Shown here piece after piece: positions 15,142 to 24,208 of a DNA stretch of 64,000 nucleotides. A model generated the notes under the pieces. The model was given only the letters and a program-made list of their open reading frames with translations, was not told where the DNA came from and did not search any database. Numbering within the stretch: position 1 is the stretch's first letter; each line of letters opens with the position of its first letter. Source of the stretch: Oscillospiraceae bacterium. GTDB lineage: Bacteria; Bacillota; Clostridia; Oscillospirales; Oscillospiraceae. The stretch is from assembly GCA_015067635.1 (NCBI GenBank), contig SVMA01000002.1, forward strand, positions 1 through 64,000. Reading direction: 5' to 3'. The translations under genes and the position numbers were made by a program.

Positions 15142-16902
15142 ATGACAACGAAGGACTACCAAAGGAAAAGACCGATCCTGATATTTCTCAGGTATTTTTC
15201 CAACCACAAAAGACTGTTTGCCGTGGATATTTTGTGTGCAGTGCTGATTGCGGCGGTGGATTTGCTGTTTCCGCTGGTCACGCGCAGTGCCCTCTATGAT
15301 ATGCTTCCCGGGCAGATGTATCAGCTGTTTTTCGTAGTTATGGGCATTATGCTGGGCTTTTATCTGCTGCGAGCGTTTTTGAACTACATTGTGGCATATT
15401 ACGGACATACCTTCGGCATCCGTGTAGAAGCGGATATAAGGCGGGATCTGTTTCGGCACATGCAGGACATGAGCTTTGATTTTTATGACAACAACCGCAC
15501 AGCTCAGCTTATGAGCCGGCTGACGTCAGATCTGTTTGATCTGACAGAGCTGGCCCACCACGGTCCGGAAGATCTGCTGACCTCAGTGCTGACTATAATC
15601 GGCGCTGTGGTGGTCATGGCAACCATTCAGTGGCAGCTGGCACTGGTGGTGGCACTGATGATTCCGCTGTTTGCCCTGCTGATTATGACCATGCGCCGCC
15701 GCATGGCAAGAGCATCCAGAAAAGTGAAGGAAAAAACCGCACACATCAACGCGGAGATCGAGAGCAGTCTGTCCGGAATCCGTACGGCAAAGGCTTTTGC
15801 CAACGAGGAAGTGGAGAGTGTCCGCTTTAATTCCGCCAACGGCATCTTCCGGGATTCCAAGCGGGAATTTCATAAGGCGATGGGTCGCTTCCACAGCTCC
15901 ATGGAGTTCTTCCTTTGCAGCCTCAATGTGGTCGTTATCGGCATCGGCGGCTTTTTAATCATGAACAGCAAGATGGATTATCGGGATTTGCTTACGTTTA
16001 CCTTGTATGTGGCGTCCTTTGTTTCCCCAATGCGAAAGCTGTCCAACTTCTCGGAATTGTTTGCCAATGGCTTTGCCGGCCTGAACCGTTTTGTGGGCAT
16101 TATGCGGACGGAGCCGACCATTCAGGATGCACCCGATGCAGTGGAGCAGAGCAATGTTCAGGGCAATATTCTGGTGGAGGATATTTCCTTTGCCTATACG
16201 CCTGAGGTTGGGGTTCTGCACCATGTGAATTTGCAGGTAAATGCCGGTGAAACGATTGCCATTGTTGGTCCATCCGGTGGGGGAAAGAGCACGTTATGTA
16301 AACTGATCCCCCGGTTTTACGATGTGGCCGCAGGAAGTATTTCCATTGACGGTACAGATGTGCGGAAGCTGACCCAAAGATCGCTCCATGAGAATATCGG
16401 CATTGTGCAGCAGGATGTGTTCCTGTTTGCGGATACGATTTTTGAGAATATTCGCTATGGCCGTCCGGAAGCGACTATGGACGAGGTGATAGCGGCTGCG
16501 AAAAAAGCAGAAATTTATGAGGATATTATGGCCATGCCCGATGGTTTTGATACTTATGTCGGCGAACGGGGCACGTTGCTGTCCGGCGGTCAAAAACAGA
16601 GGGTGGCTATTGCGAGAATTTTCCTGAAAAATCCGCCGATTTTGATTTTGGATGAGGCTACATCTGCTTTGGATTCCGTAACGGAGGAAAAAATACAAAG
16701 AGCATTTGATGCTTTGGCAGAGGGAAGAACCACGCTGATCATTGCCCATCGCCTGTCCACCATTCGGGCGGCAAACCGAATCGTATCCATTGCCGACGGT
16801 GAAATTACAGAGTGCGGCACCCACGCAGAACTGTTGGAAAAGGGCGGCATCTACGCGGATTTGTACCGGACTCAGAACAATTTGAAAGGGGCAAAGGAAT
16901 GA
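15142..16902 (+). CDS. ABC exporter, fused membrane and ATPase domains
   Basis: 586 residues. Six transmembrane helices occupy about residues 20-310; the nucleotide-binding domain from 340 has Walker A GPSGGGKST, Q-loop, signature LLSGGQKQRVAIARI and Walker B ILILDEATSALD. This is a half-size MsbA/LmrA-type transporter working as a dimer. GAGGAG precedes the ATG. It stands alone with its own terminator, so no second half-transporter partner is visible, and the substrate is unknown (lipid, peptide or drug). Confidence 0.9.
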   Translation: MTTKDYQRKRPILIFLRYFSNHKRLFAVDILCAVLIAAVDLLFPLVTRSALYDMLPGQMYQLFFVVMGIMLGFYLLRAFLNYIVAYYGHTFGIRVEADIRRDLFRHMQDMSFDFYDNNRTAQLMSRLTSDLFDLTELAHHGPEDLLTSVLTIIGAVVVMATIQWQLALVVALMIPLFALLIMTMRRRMARASRKVKEKTAHINAEIESSLSGIRTAKAFANEEVESVRFNSANGIFRDSKREFHKAMGRFHSSMEFFLCSLNVVVIGIGGFLIMNSKMDYRDLLTFTLYVASFVSPMRKLSNFSELFANGFAGLNRFVGIMRTEPTIQDAPDAVEQSNVQGNILVEDISFAYTPEVGVLHHVNLQVNAGETIAIVGPSGGGKSTLCKLIPRFYDVAAGSISIDGTDVRKLTQRSLHENIGIVQQDVFLFADTIFENIRYGRPEATMDEVIAAAKKAEIYEDIMAMPDGFDTYVGERGTLLSGGQKQRVAIARIFLKNPPILILDEATSALDSVTEEKIQRAFDALAEGRTTLIIAHRLSTIRAANRIVSIADGEITECGTHAELLEKGGIYADLYRTQNNLKGAKE

Positions 16903-16918
16903 AACCTTAGCCTAAGAA

Positions 16919-16955
16919 ATCCGGCCTGTTGAAACAAGCAACAGGCCGGATTTTT
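16919..16955. terminator. Bidirectional terminator between ABC exporter and argS
   Basis: ATCCGGCCTGTTG (16919-16931) pairs perfectly with CAACAGGCCGGAT (16939-16951), followed by a T-run on the plus strand. It serves the exporter and possibly the convergent argS. Confidence 0.9.
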
Positions 16956-16996
16956 GTAGATTTAAATCCGCAGGGAACAAGGGTGGCTTTGCGGCA

Positions 16997-18745
16997 TCAC
17001 ATTTTTTCGGGGGCGGAGAAGCCAAGAAGGTCAATACAGGCTTCCAAAATGTTTTTCGCCAATGCAATCAAGGAAATATAGCCTGCTTTCCGTTCTTCGT
17101 TTTCCTCACCCAGTATTCTGGTTTCGTGATAGAACTTGTTGACAGCACCGGCCAGATCGTAGATATACGCACAGATCAGATTGGGGGCAGATGCTTTTAC
17201 TGCGCTTTCCAGAGCCGGTGCAAATTTGGTGATTGCAATCATCAGCTCCTTGGCGTAGTCGTTTGCGGGTGCCTGAATGGGAAGCTGCTCCCAAGCACCG
17301 TATTTGGCCAGAATGGACTTCACGCGTACGATGGTGTAGAGGATATATGGACCGGTGTTGCCCTCGAAAGCAGCAAAGCGTTCCATGTCAAAGTTATAAT
17401 CCTTGGTGGGCTGATTGCTCAGATCGCCGTACTTCAATGCACCCATGGCAATTTTTTGCGTAGTGGCTTCCACATCCTGCTCGGGTACGATGCGATTTTC
17501 CACAACCTTGGCGCGGACAAAGTCTGTCATATCGGAAATCAGCGTTTCCAAACGCAAAACACCGCCGTCCCGGGTTTTAAAGGGCTTGCCGTCTGCTCCG
17601 TTCATGGTACCGTGACCCACGTGCTCCAGCTGGGTTTCAGGTTTGACGATGCCGCTTTTCTTGGCTGCACGGAATACCTGCTCAAAGTGGAGATTTTGCC
17701 GTTTGTCGGTGACATAAAGCATCTTGTCCGGGGACCAATCCTCCATCCGTTGGACCATGGTAGCCAGATCGGTGGTCGCGTAGATAGCAGAGCCGTCGGA
17801 TTTGATCAGAATACAGGGGGGTAATTCGTTCTTGTCACCGTCTTCCGTCACGGGAATGACCCATGCACCTTCGGACAGAACGGCCACACCTGTTTTCTTC
17901 ATGTTTTCCACCATGGAGGGGATATAGGGGTCGGCGTCACTTTCACCCAGCCACTTTTCAAAGTAGACGTCCAGATTATCGTAGTTTTTCTTCAGATCGA
18001 TGACGGATACCTGCATAATGTGCTGCCACAGTGCCCGGTAACCCCGCCGTCCCTGCTGCAATTCAAAGGTGGCCTGATGTGCCTTGTGAGAGAATTCCGG
18101 ATCGGCTTTCTTAGCGGAAGCGGTAGGATAGATTTCTTCCAGCTCATCCACGGTAAAGGGTGCGGTTGTCGGATAATCGCCGGTAAAATCGGGATCAAAA
18201 TAAGGAAGCTCCGGCTGCCGTTCCTGCAATTCGGCAATAATGAGACCCATTTGTAGACCCCAGTCGCCCAAGTGGACATCACCGATGGTGTTGTAGCCCA
18301 GGAACTTATGCAGACGCTTCAATGCTTCACCAATGATGGCAGGACGCAGGTGACCGATATGCAGAGGCTTTGCCACGTTGGCACCGCCGTAATCCACCAC
18401 AATGGTTTTGCCGGCACCGATCTTTTCTACGCCAAAGTCTTCTGCGGTGCGCATTTGCTCCAAATAGGTCTGCAGGAAACGACCGGAAAGCTTCAGGTTG
18501 ATAAATCCGGGCATGACTGCTTCAATCATGCTGTAATCGTCTGCATTCAGCTTTTCCACCACAGCATTGGCAATGGCAATCGGTGCACATTTATACTGCT
18601 TCGCAGCGGCCAATGCGCCATTACATTGATATTCGCACAGATCCGGGCGATTGGATACCGTAACACGACCGAAAGAGGCATCGTAGCCGGCATCCTGAAA
18701 AGCCTGCTGCATCTTTCCGGTGATCAAGTCAAGGATTTTTTCCAT
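16997..18745 (-). CDS. argS: Arginyl-tRNA synthetase
   Basis: 582 residues from the ATG preceded by AAGGAGAG; a longer reading to 18787 lacks such a site. It has the N-terminal Add-1 domain, the HIGH motif within PLHIGHLRPAIIGEAL, and the class I catalytic domain with a degenerate KMSKS loop, as usual in ArgS (KPFKTRDGG). The DALR anticodon-binding domain is C-terminal. It charges tRNA-Arg. No T-box leader was seen upstream. Confidence 0.96.
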   Translation of the reverse strand: MEKILDLITGKMQQAFQDAGYDASFGRVTVSNRPDLCEYQCNGALAAAKQYKCAPIAIANAVVEKLNADDYSMIEAVMPGFINLKLSGRFLQTYLEQMRTAEDFGVEKIGAGKTIVVDYGGANVAKPLHIGHLRPAIIGEALKRLHKFLGYNTIGDVHLGDWGLQMGLIIAELQERQPELPYFDPDFTGDYPTTAPFTVDELEEIYPTASAKKADPEFSHKAHQATFELQQGRRGYRALWQHIMQVSVIDLKKNYDNLDVYFEKWLGESDADPYIPSMVENMKKTGVAVLSEGAWVIPVTEDGDKNELPPCILIKSDGSAIYATTDLATMVQRMEDWSPDKMLYVTDKRQNLHFEQVFRAAKKSGIVKPETQLEHVGHGTMNGADGKPFKTRDGGVLRLETLISDMTDFVRAKVVENRIVPEQDVEATTQKIAMGALKYGDLSNQPTKDYNFDMERFAAFEGNTGPYILYTIVRVKSILAKYGAWEQLPIQAPANDYAKELMIAITKFAPALESAVKASAPNLICAYIYDLAGAVNKFYHETRILGEENEERKAGYISLIALAKNILEACIDLLGFSAPEKM

Positions 18746-18900
18746 AGTTCTCTCCTTAATGTTTGTCATTTGGTAACAGTATAGCAAATAAAAAGAATTT
18801 TGTATAGTCTTAATTCCGAAAAGCCACCGAAAAAGAAAGCTCGCTTTCTTTACTTGAAAGGAAAAACCTTTTATTTATGTTATGTTTTTACAATCCCTGC

Positions 18901-18929
18901 TTGACAAAAGGTTTGTGCCGTGGTACGAT
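18901..18929 (+). promoter_or_regulatory. Promoter of the membrane protein gene at 19070
   Basis: TTGACA (18901-18906), 17 bases, TACGAT (18924-18929). The transcript would carry a leader of about 130 bases that can form a TTCGG/CCGAA hairpin near 19007-19021. The 324-base gap after argS holds this promoter, a weak leftward argS promoter near 18778-18800, and an AAAGAAAG/CTTTCTTT hairpin at about 18832-18851; no gene was seen. Confidence 0.7.
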
Positions 18930-19069
18930 ATCTACAATGCCATACATGTGGATTTTTGTCCATTCAAATATGGAAAACAGAGATATGTTTGACCGGCAGG
19001 GCAGGGTCTTCGGTATTGCCGAAAGGTCCGCGCCTTCTGCTACAAGGGTCGCATGAGGAGGAAATTATA

Positions 19070-20044
19070 ATGTTGAAGAACAGAGTTCGCCTGACCAAGA
19101 TCATTAGCTATGTCTGTGTTGTGCTGATGCTGGCCGTGTTGGTCACACAGTTCCTTCCGTTCTGGAGTTACTCCAAGGAATTGTTGGTGCATGATGGACA
19201 GAAGCATGATCAAAAACTGTCTATGGTGGTTGGCGGCAATTCCAACCCGAACAATGCAGGTATCTACAGTGCGGCAGTTCCCGTAGAGGCAGGCAAGGAA
19301 TATGATCTGTCCATGTGGACAAGATGTTTTGACGAAGAGGGATATAACATTGTCGGACTGCGTTTCTATGAAGATGATGTGACGGTCAATGAGACCAACC
19401 ACCTGTCCGAGCAGACAGGCAAGTCCGAAGGCACCAAGTGGTTCAACATTCAGCTGCAGGCAGTTGCTCCCGAGAATGCAAAGTTTGCAAGAGTATGGGC
19501 TTGGGCAAAGCGCATTGAAACAGAACCTAAGAACCACTACTTCGACGAGGTCAGTTTGACCGAGGCTGGCAAGCCAGAAGAAAACCTGATGGCTGAGCAT
19601 AACTATTCCTTTGAGAATATGATCGGCACAACGAAGCAGATAATGGACTGGAACTTGGCTGAAGAGGCAGTTCAGGTATCTATTGCCAGTTATTTTGCGT
19701 TCCCTAAGCACAGCACCGGTTTGAGCGCCAAGCTGCTCCCGCTGTTGCCTAATGAAACCCGTCAGGAGTGCGTGGTCAACACCATAGTTACCACAGTTAC
19801 ACTGTTGCTGCTCACCTGTGTTCTCGGTGTGATTTTCATCCTGAGAAAACCCGGCAAGGCATACCTCTCCTTCCTGCCCCTGGCAGCTGGTTTGATTGGT
19901 GTATGGCAGTATCTGGGCAACCACCTGTTCCGGGAGGGTCAAAACTGGCAGATTCACTTGGCAGTATGTATCCTCACTGCGGTGGTGGCCGCTGTGAACC
20001 TGGTCAGCCTTGCAATTCGTCCCAAGGCAAAGGTTGCAGAATAA
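19070..20044 (+). CDS. Membrane-anchored protein with an extracellular beta-rich domain
   Basis: 324 residues from the ATG after GAGGAGG; the longer reading starts inside the promoter. One transmembrane helix at about 13-30 is followed by an external domain of 200 residues, with segments (GIYSAAVPVEAGKEYDLSMW ... GLRFYEDD ... WFNIQLQAVAPENAKFARVW) that resemble a carbohydrate-binding-module-like jelly roll. Three transmembrane helices lie at the C-terminus (about 233-320). No enzyme motif is seen. I recognise no family. Confidence 0.6.
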   Translation: MLKNRVRLTKIISYVCVVLMLAVLVTQFLPFWSYSKELLVHDGQKHDQKLSMVVGGNSNPNNAGIYSAAVPVEAGKEYDLSMWTRCFDEEGYNIVGLRFYEDDVTVNETNHLSEQTGKSEGTKWFNIQLQAVAPENAKFARVWAWAKRIETEPKNHYFDEVSLTEAGKPEENLMAEHNYSFENMIGTTKQIMDWNLAEEAVQVSIASYFAFPKHSTGLSAKLLPLLPNETRQECVVNTIVTTVTLLLLTCVLGVIFILRKPGKAYLSFLPLAAGLIGVWQYLGNHLFREGQNWQIHLAVCILTAVVAAVNLVSLAIRPKAKVAE

Positions 20045-20060
20045 AGAATCGTTAAATGAG

Positions 20061-20093
20061 AAAGTCCGCTGCATTATGCAGCGGACTTTTTAT
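20061..20093. terminator. Bidirectional terminator
   Basis: AAAGTCCGCTGCA (20061-20073) pairs perfectly with TGCAGCGGACTTT (20077-20089) around a TTA loop, with A and T tracts flanking. It separates the convergent membrane-protein and ABC-F genes. Confidence 0.9.
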
Positions 20094-20100
20094 ATTTATA

Positions 20101-21702
20101 TTACTGTTTGTTCTGTGCCAGCCATTCCAGGTAATCATCATAGGTGCCATAACGGTCCACAATGGTGCCGTCGGGCTGGAATGCGATGACCCGGTTACAG
20201 GTGGAGGTAAGCATTTCGTGGTCGTGAGATGCCAACAGCACAACGCCGGGGAAGGCCTCAAGACCCTTATTGACTGCCTGGATGGATTCCATGTCCAAAT
20301 GGTTCGTGGGCTGATCCAACAGCACCACATTGGCACCGGAGAGCATCATTTTGCTGAGCATACACCGCACCTTTTCGCCACCGGACAGCACGTTTACGTG
20401 CTTAAATACATCTTCGTTACTGAACAGCATCCGACCCAAAAAGCCCCGCAGATATACATCGTCTTTTTTCGCAGAATACTGACGCAGCCAGTCCACCAAT
20501 TCCTCTTCGTTGCCGTCAAAATACGCGGAATTATCCTTGGGAAGATAACTGCGGACAGTGGAAATTCCCCATTTGACAGAGCCCTCGTCCGGCTCCAGCT
20601 CGCCCATGAGAATTTGGAACAGGGCGGTCTGTGCCAGCTCATTTTCACCCACAAATGCGATTTTGTCATTTTTGCCAACGGAGAAGTAAATCTTATCCAA
20701 CAGCTTGACGCCATCCACCGTGACGGATACATCGTTAACGGTCAGAATGTCCTTACCCAGTTCCCGTTCCGGCTGGAAGCCAACAAAGGGATAGCGGCGG
20801 GTAGAGCAGGGCATTTCTTCTACGGTCAGCTTGTCCAGCAGTTTCCGACGGGCGGTTGCCTGCTTTGCTTTGGATTTGTTTGCGGAGAACCGCTGAATAA
20901 ACAGCTGCAGTTCTTCAATCTTTTCCTGATTCCGTTTATTCTTGTTGCGGATCATAGCCTGCACCAGCTGAGAGGATTCATACCAGAAATCGTAGTTGCC
21001 CACGTACATTTTGATCTTGCCGTAGTCAATATCCACGGTATGGGTGCACACGGTGTTCAGGAAATGCCGGTCGTGGGACACGGCGATGACCATGCCGGGA
21101 AAGTCCAGAAGGAAATCCTCCAGCCAGTTGATGGCCTCAATATCCAGGTTGTTGGTAGGCTCGTCAAGCATGACAATGTCCGGATTGCCAAACAGTGCCT
21201 GTGCCAGCAGCACCTTCACCTTCAAACGGGGGTCAGTGTTTTCCATCATGTCGTAATGCAGCTCGGTGCCGATGCCCAAACCCTGCAGCAGACGGGAAGC
21301 GTCCGATTCTGCTTCCCAACCGCCGATCTCGGCGAATTCTGCTTCCAGATCTGCGGCACGCAAACCGTCCTCGTCGGAGAAGTCCGGCTTTTCGTAGATG
21401 GCATCTTTTTCCTTCATGACGTCATAAAGGTGCTGGTTGCCCATAATAACGGTGTCCAAAATGGTATAAGCATCATAGGCGTTTTGGTTCTGCTTCAGAA
21501 CGGAAACCCGCTTATCGGGGTCGATGGCAATGGAGCCCGTGGTAGAATCCAGCTCACCTGTGAGAATCCGCAGGAAGGTGGACTTGCCGGCACCGTTGGC
21601 GCCGATGATGCCGTAGCAGTTGCCGGGCAAAAATTGCAAATCCACATGCTGGAACAGCCATTGACCGCCAAATTGCATTCCTAAATTGCTGACTGTAATC
21701 AT
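20101..21702 (-). CDS. ABC-F family ATPase (YbiT/YkpA-type ribosome-associated factor)
   Basis: 533 residues from the ATG after AAAGGAG. Two ABC domains in one chain: first Walker A GANGAGKST near residue 35 with Walker B IVMLDEPTNNLD, then a charged linker (about 240-310). The second domain has a degenerate P-loop (GENELAQTA) and LSGGEKVRCMLSKMML with VVLLDQPTNHLD. There is no membrane domain, so this is not a transporter. ABC-F proteins act on ribosomes during elongation or give antibiotic protection. The second Walker A lacks the usual GKS, and the second Walker B has Gln where Glu is usual, so that site may be inactive. Confidence 0.88.
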   Translation of the reverse strand: MITVSNLGMQFGGQWLFQHVDLQFLPGNCYGIIGANGAGKSTFLRILTGELDSTTGSIAIDPDKRVSVLKQNQNAYDAYTILDTVIMGNQHLYDVMKEKDAIYEKPDFSDEDGLRAADLEAEFAEIGGWEAESDASRLLQGLGIGTELHYDMMENTDPRLKVKVLLAQALFGNPDIVMLDEPTNNLDIEAINWLEDFLLDFPGMVIAVSHDRHFLNTVCTHTVDIDYGKIKMYVGNYDFWYESSQLVQAMIRNKNKRNQEKIEELQLFIQRFSANKSKAKQATARRKLLDKLTVEEMPCSTRRYPFVGFQPERELGKDILTVNDVSVTVDGVKLLDKIYFSVGKNDKIAFVGENELAQTALFQILMGELEPDEGSVKWGISTVRSYLPKDNSAYFDGNEEELVDWLRQYSAKKDDVYLRGFLGRMLFSNEDVFKHVNVLSGGEKVRCMLSKMMLSGANVVLLDQPTNHLDMESIQAVNKGLEAFPGVVLLASHDHEMLTSTCNRVIAFQPDGTIVDRYGTYDDYLEWLAQNKQ

Positions 21703-21795
21703 AATATCTCCTTTGATACACATAAAAAGTTATTGTAATTATACCAGACAAAACCAAAAAAGCAAGCCGCTCCGGTAAAAGAACGGCTTATTTAT

Positions 21796-22446
21796 TCAAA
21801 TAATTCCGCGAAAAACCAACAGAAGCAAAATACAGGTGACCAGGAGCAAGGCGGCAAGCAGATACAGGCCTGCCCTGGATGTGTCTGCTTTGCTTTGACG
21901 GTTTTCTATCAGCCCGGTTTTGCGCAGTGCACGCACCAAAGGCTTATACAAGAGCAGGGTCAAGGCGGCATTGAAACCGGCTTTCAATGCGTTAAAGGGA
22001 AGAAATACCGGGATTAGCATGGCGGCTACGTCTGAACGGGAAGTGCCGGTCATGTAAAGGGGTGTGATGAGATAATTCCACAAAAGCATGACGCCGATCA
22101 TGACCACAGAACCTGCGGCAAGACCCCAAACCGCACCGCCCAATGTGCGTTTGCGTTTGTATACGACTGCCGCCATGCAGGCAAAGCTGCAGCTGGACAG
22201 CAGATTCATCACCGCCCCGATGGGGCCGGTGGTGCTGATGGTGACCATCTCCAACAAGGACACCACCAAAGAGATTACGAAGGATGACAAGGGGCCCAAA
22301 AGGAATCCGCCGATGGCGATGACCACATCCTTTGGCTCATAACTCAAAAACATCACCACAGGGATTCGAACCAGAGCCACCAACAGAAAGGCAATGGCCG
22401 CCAGCATAGCGAGTAACACCATGGTCTTCACTTGCAATTTTTTCAT
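21796..22446 (-). CDS. ribU: ECF transporter S component, riboflavin-specific (RibU type)
   Basis: 216 residues with about six hydrophobic helices. FLSYEPKDVVIAIGGFLLGP is the substrate-site loop typical of RibU, and GPIGAVMNLLSS follows. It captures riboflavin for import and works with a shared EcfT/EcfA module that is not in this window. The assignment is strongly supported by the FMN riboswitch and terminator directly upstream on the same strand. Confidence 0.9.
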   Translation of the reverse strand: MKKLQVKTMVLLAMLAAIAFLLVALVRIPVVMFLSYEPKDVVIAIGGFLLGPLSSFVISLVVSLLEMVTISTTGPIGAVMNLLSSCSFACMAAVVYKRKRTLGGAVWGLAAGSVVMIGVMLLWNYLITPLYMTGTSRSDVAAMLIPVFLPFNALKAGFNAALTLLLYKPLVRALRKTGLIENRQSKADTSRAGLYLLAALLLVTCILLLLVFRGII

Positions 22447-22457
22447 ACAGTCACCTC

Positions 22458-22488
22458 AAAAAAACGCCCTGAGCAAACACTCAGGGCG
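22458..22488 (-). terminator. Riboswitch-controlled terminator before ribU
   Basis: CGCCCTGAG/CTCAGGGCG (22465-22473 with 22480-22488), followed on the minus strand by seven U. It lies between the FMN aptamer and the ribU start, so FMN binding is expected to favour termination. Confidence 0.85.
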
Positions 22489-22502
22489 CAAATCGTGCAT
22501 TT

Positions 22503-22615
22503 TCGCTCTTCTTCCATCCAGACTTTACTGTCGGTATCGGAATCACACCGATTCAGCGCCTGAGCGCTCGCGGACTTTACCGCCGGTCGGGAATTTCACC
22601 CTGCCCTGAAGATCA
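22503..22615 (-). promoter_or_regulatory. FMN riboswitch (RFN element)
   Basis: On the minus strand the conserved RFN blocks appear in order: TTCAGGGCAGGGTGAAATTC, CCGACCGGCGGTA, AAGTCCGCGAGC, then GATTCCGATACCGACAGT and AAAGTCTGGATGGAAGAAGA. The six-helix junction is complete. It controls ribU through the adjacent terminator. Confidence 0.97.
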
Positions 22616-22700
22616 CTATGAACTTGCTTACAGAATACCATAGGACTACCGCCTTGTCAAGACCCGGCTTGTGTGGTATGATTGTACTGCGATGGAAAAT

Positions 22701-23234
22701 TTAAGCAGTAGTGCCGGTTGTGGGTGTGGTAGGATCCGGAGTGGTTGCGGCAGGCGGAGTGGTAGCCTGAGGCAGTCCTTGGGGCATTTTGAATCCGCGG
22801 ATACTGCCCTTGGCAGAAGTATCTGTCACATCTCCGCCGATGACCTGATTTTTATAAATCAGCAAGGTGGCATATACCGGTCCGGTGGCATCCGGATAGT
22901 TGTTGATCTGATACACATAACGCATTACGGTTTTACCGGCATAATTGCTCAGGTCATAGCCTTGGCTTTTTTGCAGTGCATTGTATCGCTCAAAGACCTC
23001 GTTGCCCTGTGCCGGAATTCGCACCTGTCCGGATTCTGCCGGAGAGGTAGTGACGTCCCAGCCGAAGCTTTTCAGAAATTCCACACGACCGTCATTGTTG
23101 GATACACCAGTAGAGACGGTGGGTGCGGAATCATTCCTTCCCAACAGCAGAATCAGCCCGATGATCGCAGCCAGAACAGCGGCGGCGATGATTGCGATTT
23201 TTTTCTTATCGACCTTTGCGGTCATAACCAGCAT
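22701..23234 (-). CDS. DUF4830-like membrane-anchored protein
   Basis: 177 residues from the ATG after GGAGGG. An N-terminal transmembrane helix (about residues 10-32) anchors an external domain. Its segments RVEFLKSFGWDV, VRIPAQGNEVFERYNALQK, and ATLLIYKNQVIGGDV are the DUF4830 pattern common in Clostridia. The C-terminus is a Pro/Thr-rich tail. Function unknown; family members are often near cell-envelope or pseudouridine-synthase genes. Confidence 0.75.
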   Translation of the reverse strand: MLVMTAKVDKKKIAIIAAAVLAAIIGLILLLGRNDSAPTVSTGVSNNDGRVEFLKSFGWDVTTSPAESGQVRIPAQGNEVFERYNALQKSQGYDLSNYAGKTVMRYVYQINNYPDATGPVYATLLIYKNQVIGGDVTDTSAKGSIRGFKMPQGLPQATTPPAATTPDPTTPTTGTTA

Positions 23235-23306
23235 ATTAAATCCCTCCATATTTAGAATTGGCATTATAGCCTATTCAGGCTTGGACGAGGATAGAACGGA
23301 GAAGAC

Positions 23307-24014
23307 ATGGAACGTTTGGATAAATTCTTATGTGACAGCGGCGTTGGAAGCCGCAGTCAGGTAAAGCTTGTGATCAAAGCCGGACGGGTGACAGTGGACG
23401 GCGCGGTTCAGGGAGATGCGTCACGAAAAATCGATCCGCAGCAACAGGAGATATGTGTGGACGGAGAACGTCTCGGAGGGAAGAGAAGACTGGTGGTGAT
23501 GCTGAACAAGCCGGCAGGTTATCTCACCGCAACGCAGGACAGACAGGACAAAACGGTTATGGACTTGCTGCCCGAAGATCTGCGCAGACAGGGGTTGAAT
23601 CCGGTGGGACGTTTGGATAAGGCAACGGAGGGGCTGCTGTTATTTACCAATGACGGCGATTTGCTCCACAGACTGATTTCTCCCAAAAAGGAAGTGCCAA
23701 AGGTGTACTATGCCCGCCATGAAGGTACTGCGACGGAAGCGGATGTGGCGGTTTTTGCCGCAGGACTGACTTTGGGAGACGGCACGGTTTGTCTGCCGGC
23801 AGTATTGGAGCCGTTGGGAGAGGGAGAGAGTCTGATTACCGTTTGCGAAGGCAAATACCATCAGGTGCGCCGGATGATGGCGTCCCGTCAAATGACAGTG
23901 CAGTATTTGGAACGCAGGAAAGAGGGAAATCTGGAGCTGGAGGGATTACCCAGAGGGGAAATCCGTATTCTGACAGAGGCGGAAGTAACAGAACTGGAAA
24001 AATCGTCATTATGA
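23307..24014 (+). CDS. RsuA/RluB-family pseudouridine synthase
   Basis: 235 residues. An N-terminal S4 domain (MERLDKFLCDSGVGSRSQVK, to about residue 60) is followed by the synthase domain with catalytic GRLDKATEGLLLFT and, later, GKYHQVRRMMAS. It modifies a single uridine in 16S (RsuA) or 23S (RluB/E/F) rRNA; the target is not decidable here. The ATG lies 26 bases after the start of a short A/G-rich leader. Confidence 0.92.
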   Translation: MERLDKFLCDSGVGSRSQVKLVIKAGRVTVDGAVQGDASRKIDPQQQEICVDGERLGGKRRLVVMLNKPAGYLTATQDRQDKTVMDLLPEDLRRQGLNPVGRLDKATEGLLLFTNDGDLLHRLISPKKEVPKVYYARHEGTATEADVAVFAAGLTLGDGTVCLPAVLEPLGEGESLITVCEGKYHQVRRMMASRQMTVQYLERRKEGNLELEGLPRGEIRILTEAEVTELEKSSL

Positions 24015-24122
24015 CTGATTTGCAGCACGGAAGGAATGCGCTTGCACAGGAAAATTTCCCGTTTTTTAATGCAATTCATCCAAAAAAGAACTGCCTTTTT
24101 GCAATAAAATGTCAAAAAGCCC

Positions 24123-24151
24123 TTGCAAATTGTGCAACCTAGATGTATAAT
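24123..24151 (+). promoter_or_regulatory. Promoter of the PucR/CdaR-type regulator
   Basis: TTGCAA (24123-24128), 17 bases, TATAAT (24146-24151). The start codon follows 58 bases later behind GAAGGAGG. Confidence 0.75.
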
Positions 24152-24208
24152 GAACGTGTGAATTTGTAAAAAGTGCATTTGTGCAATTCTGTGAAGGAGG
24201 CTTGAAAA

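Noticed and set aside
20056..21684. 542-codon plus-strand frame opposite the ABC-F gene
   Set aside because: Starts inside a terminator hairpin, has no family motif, and mirrors the strongly supported ABC-F gene.
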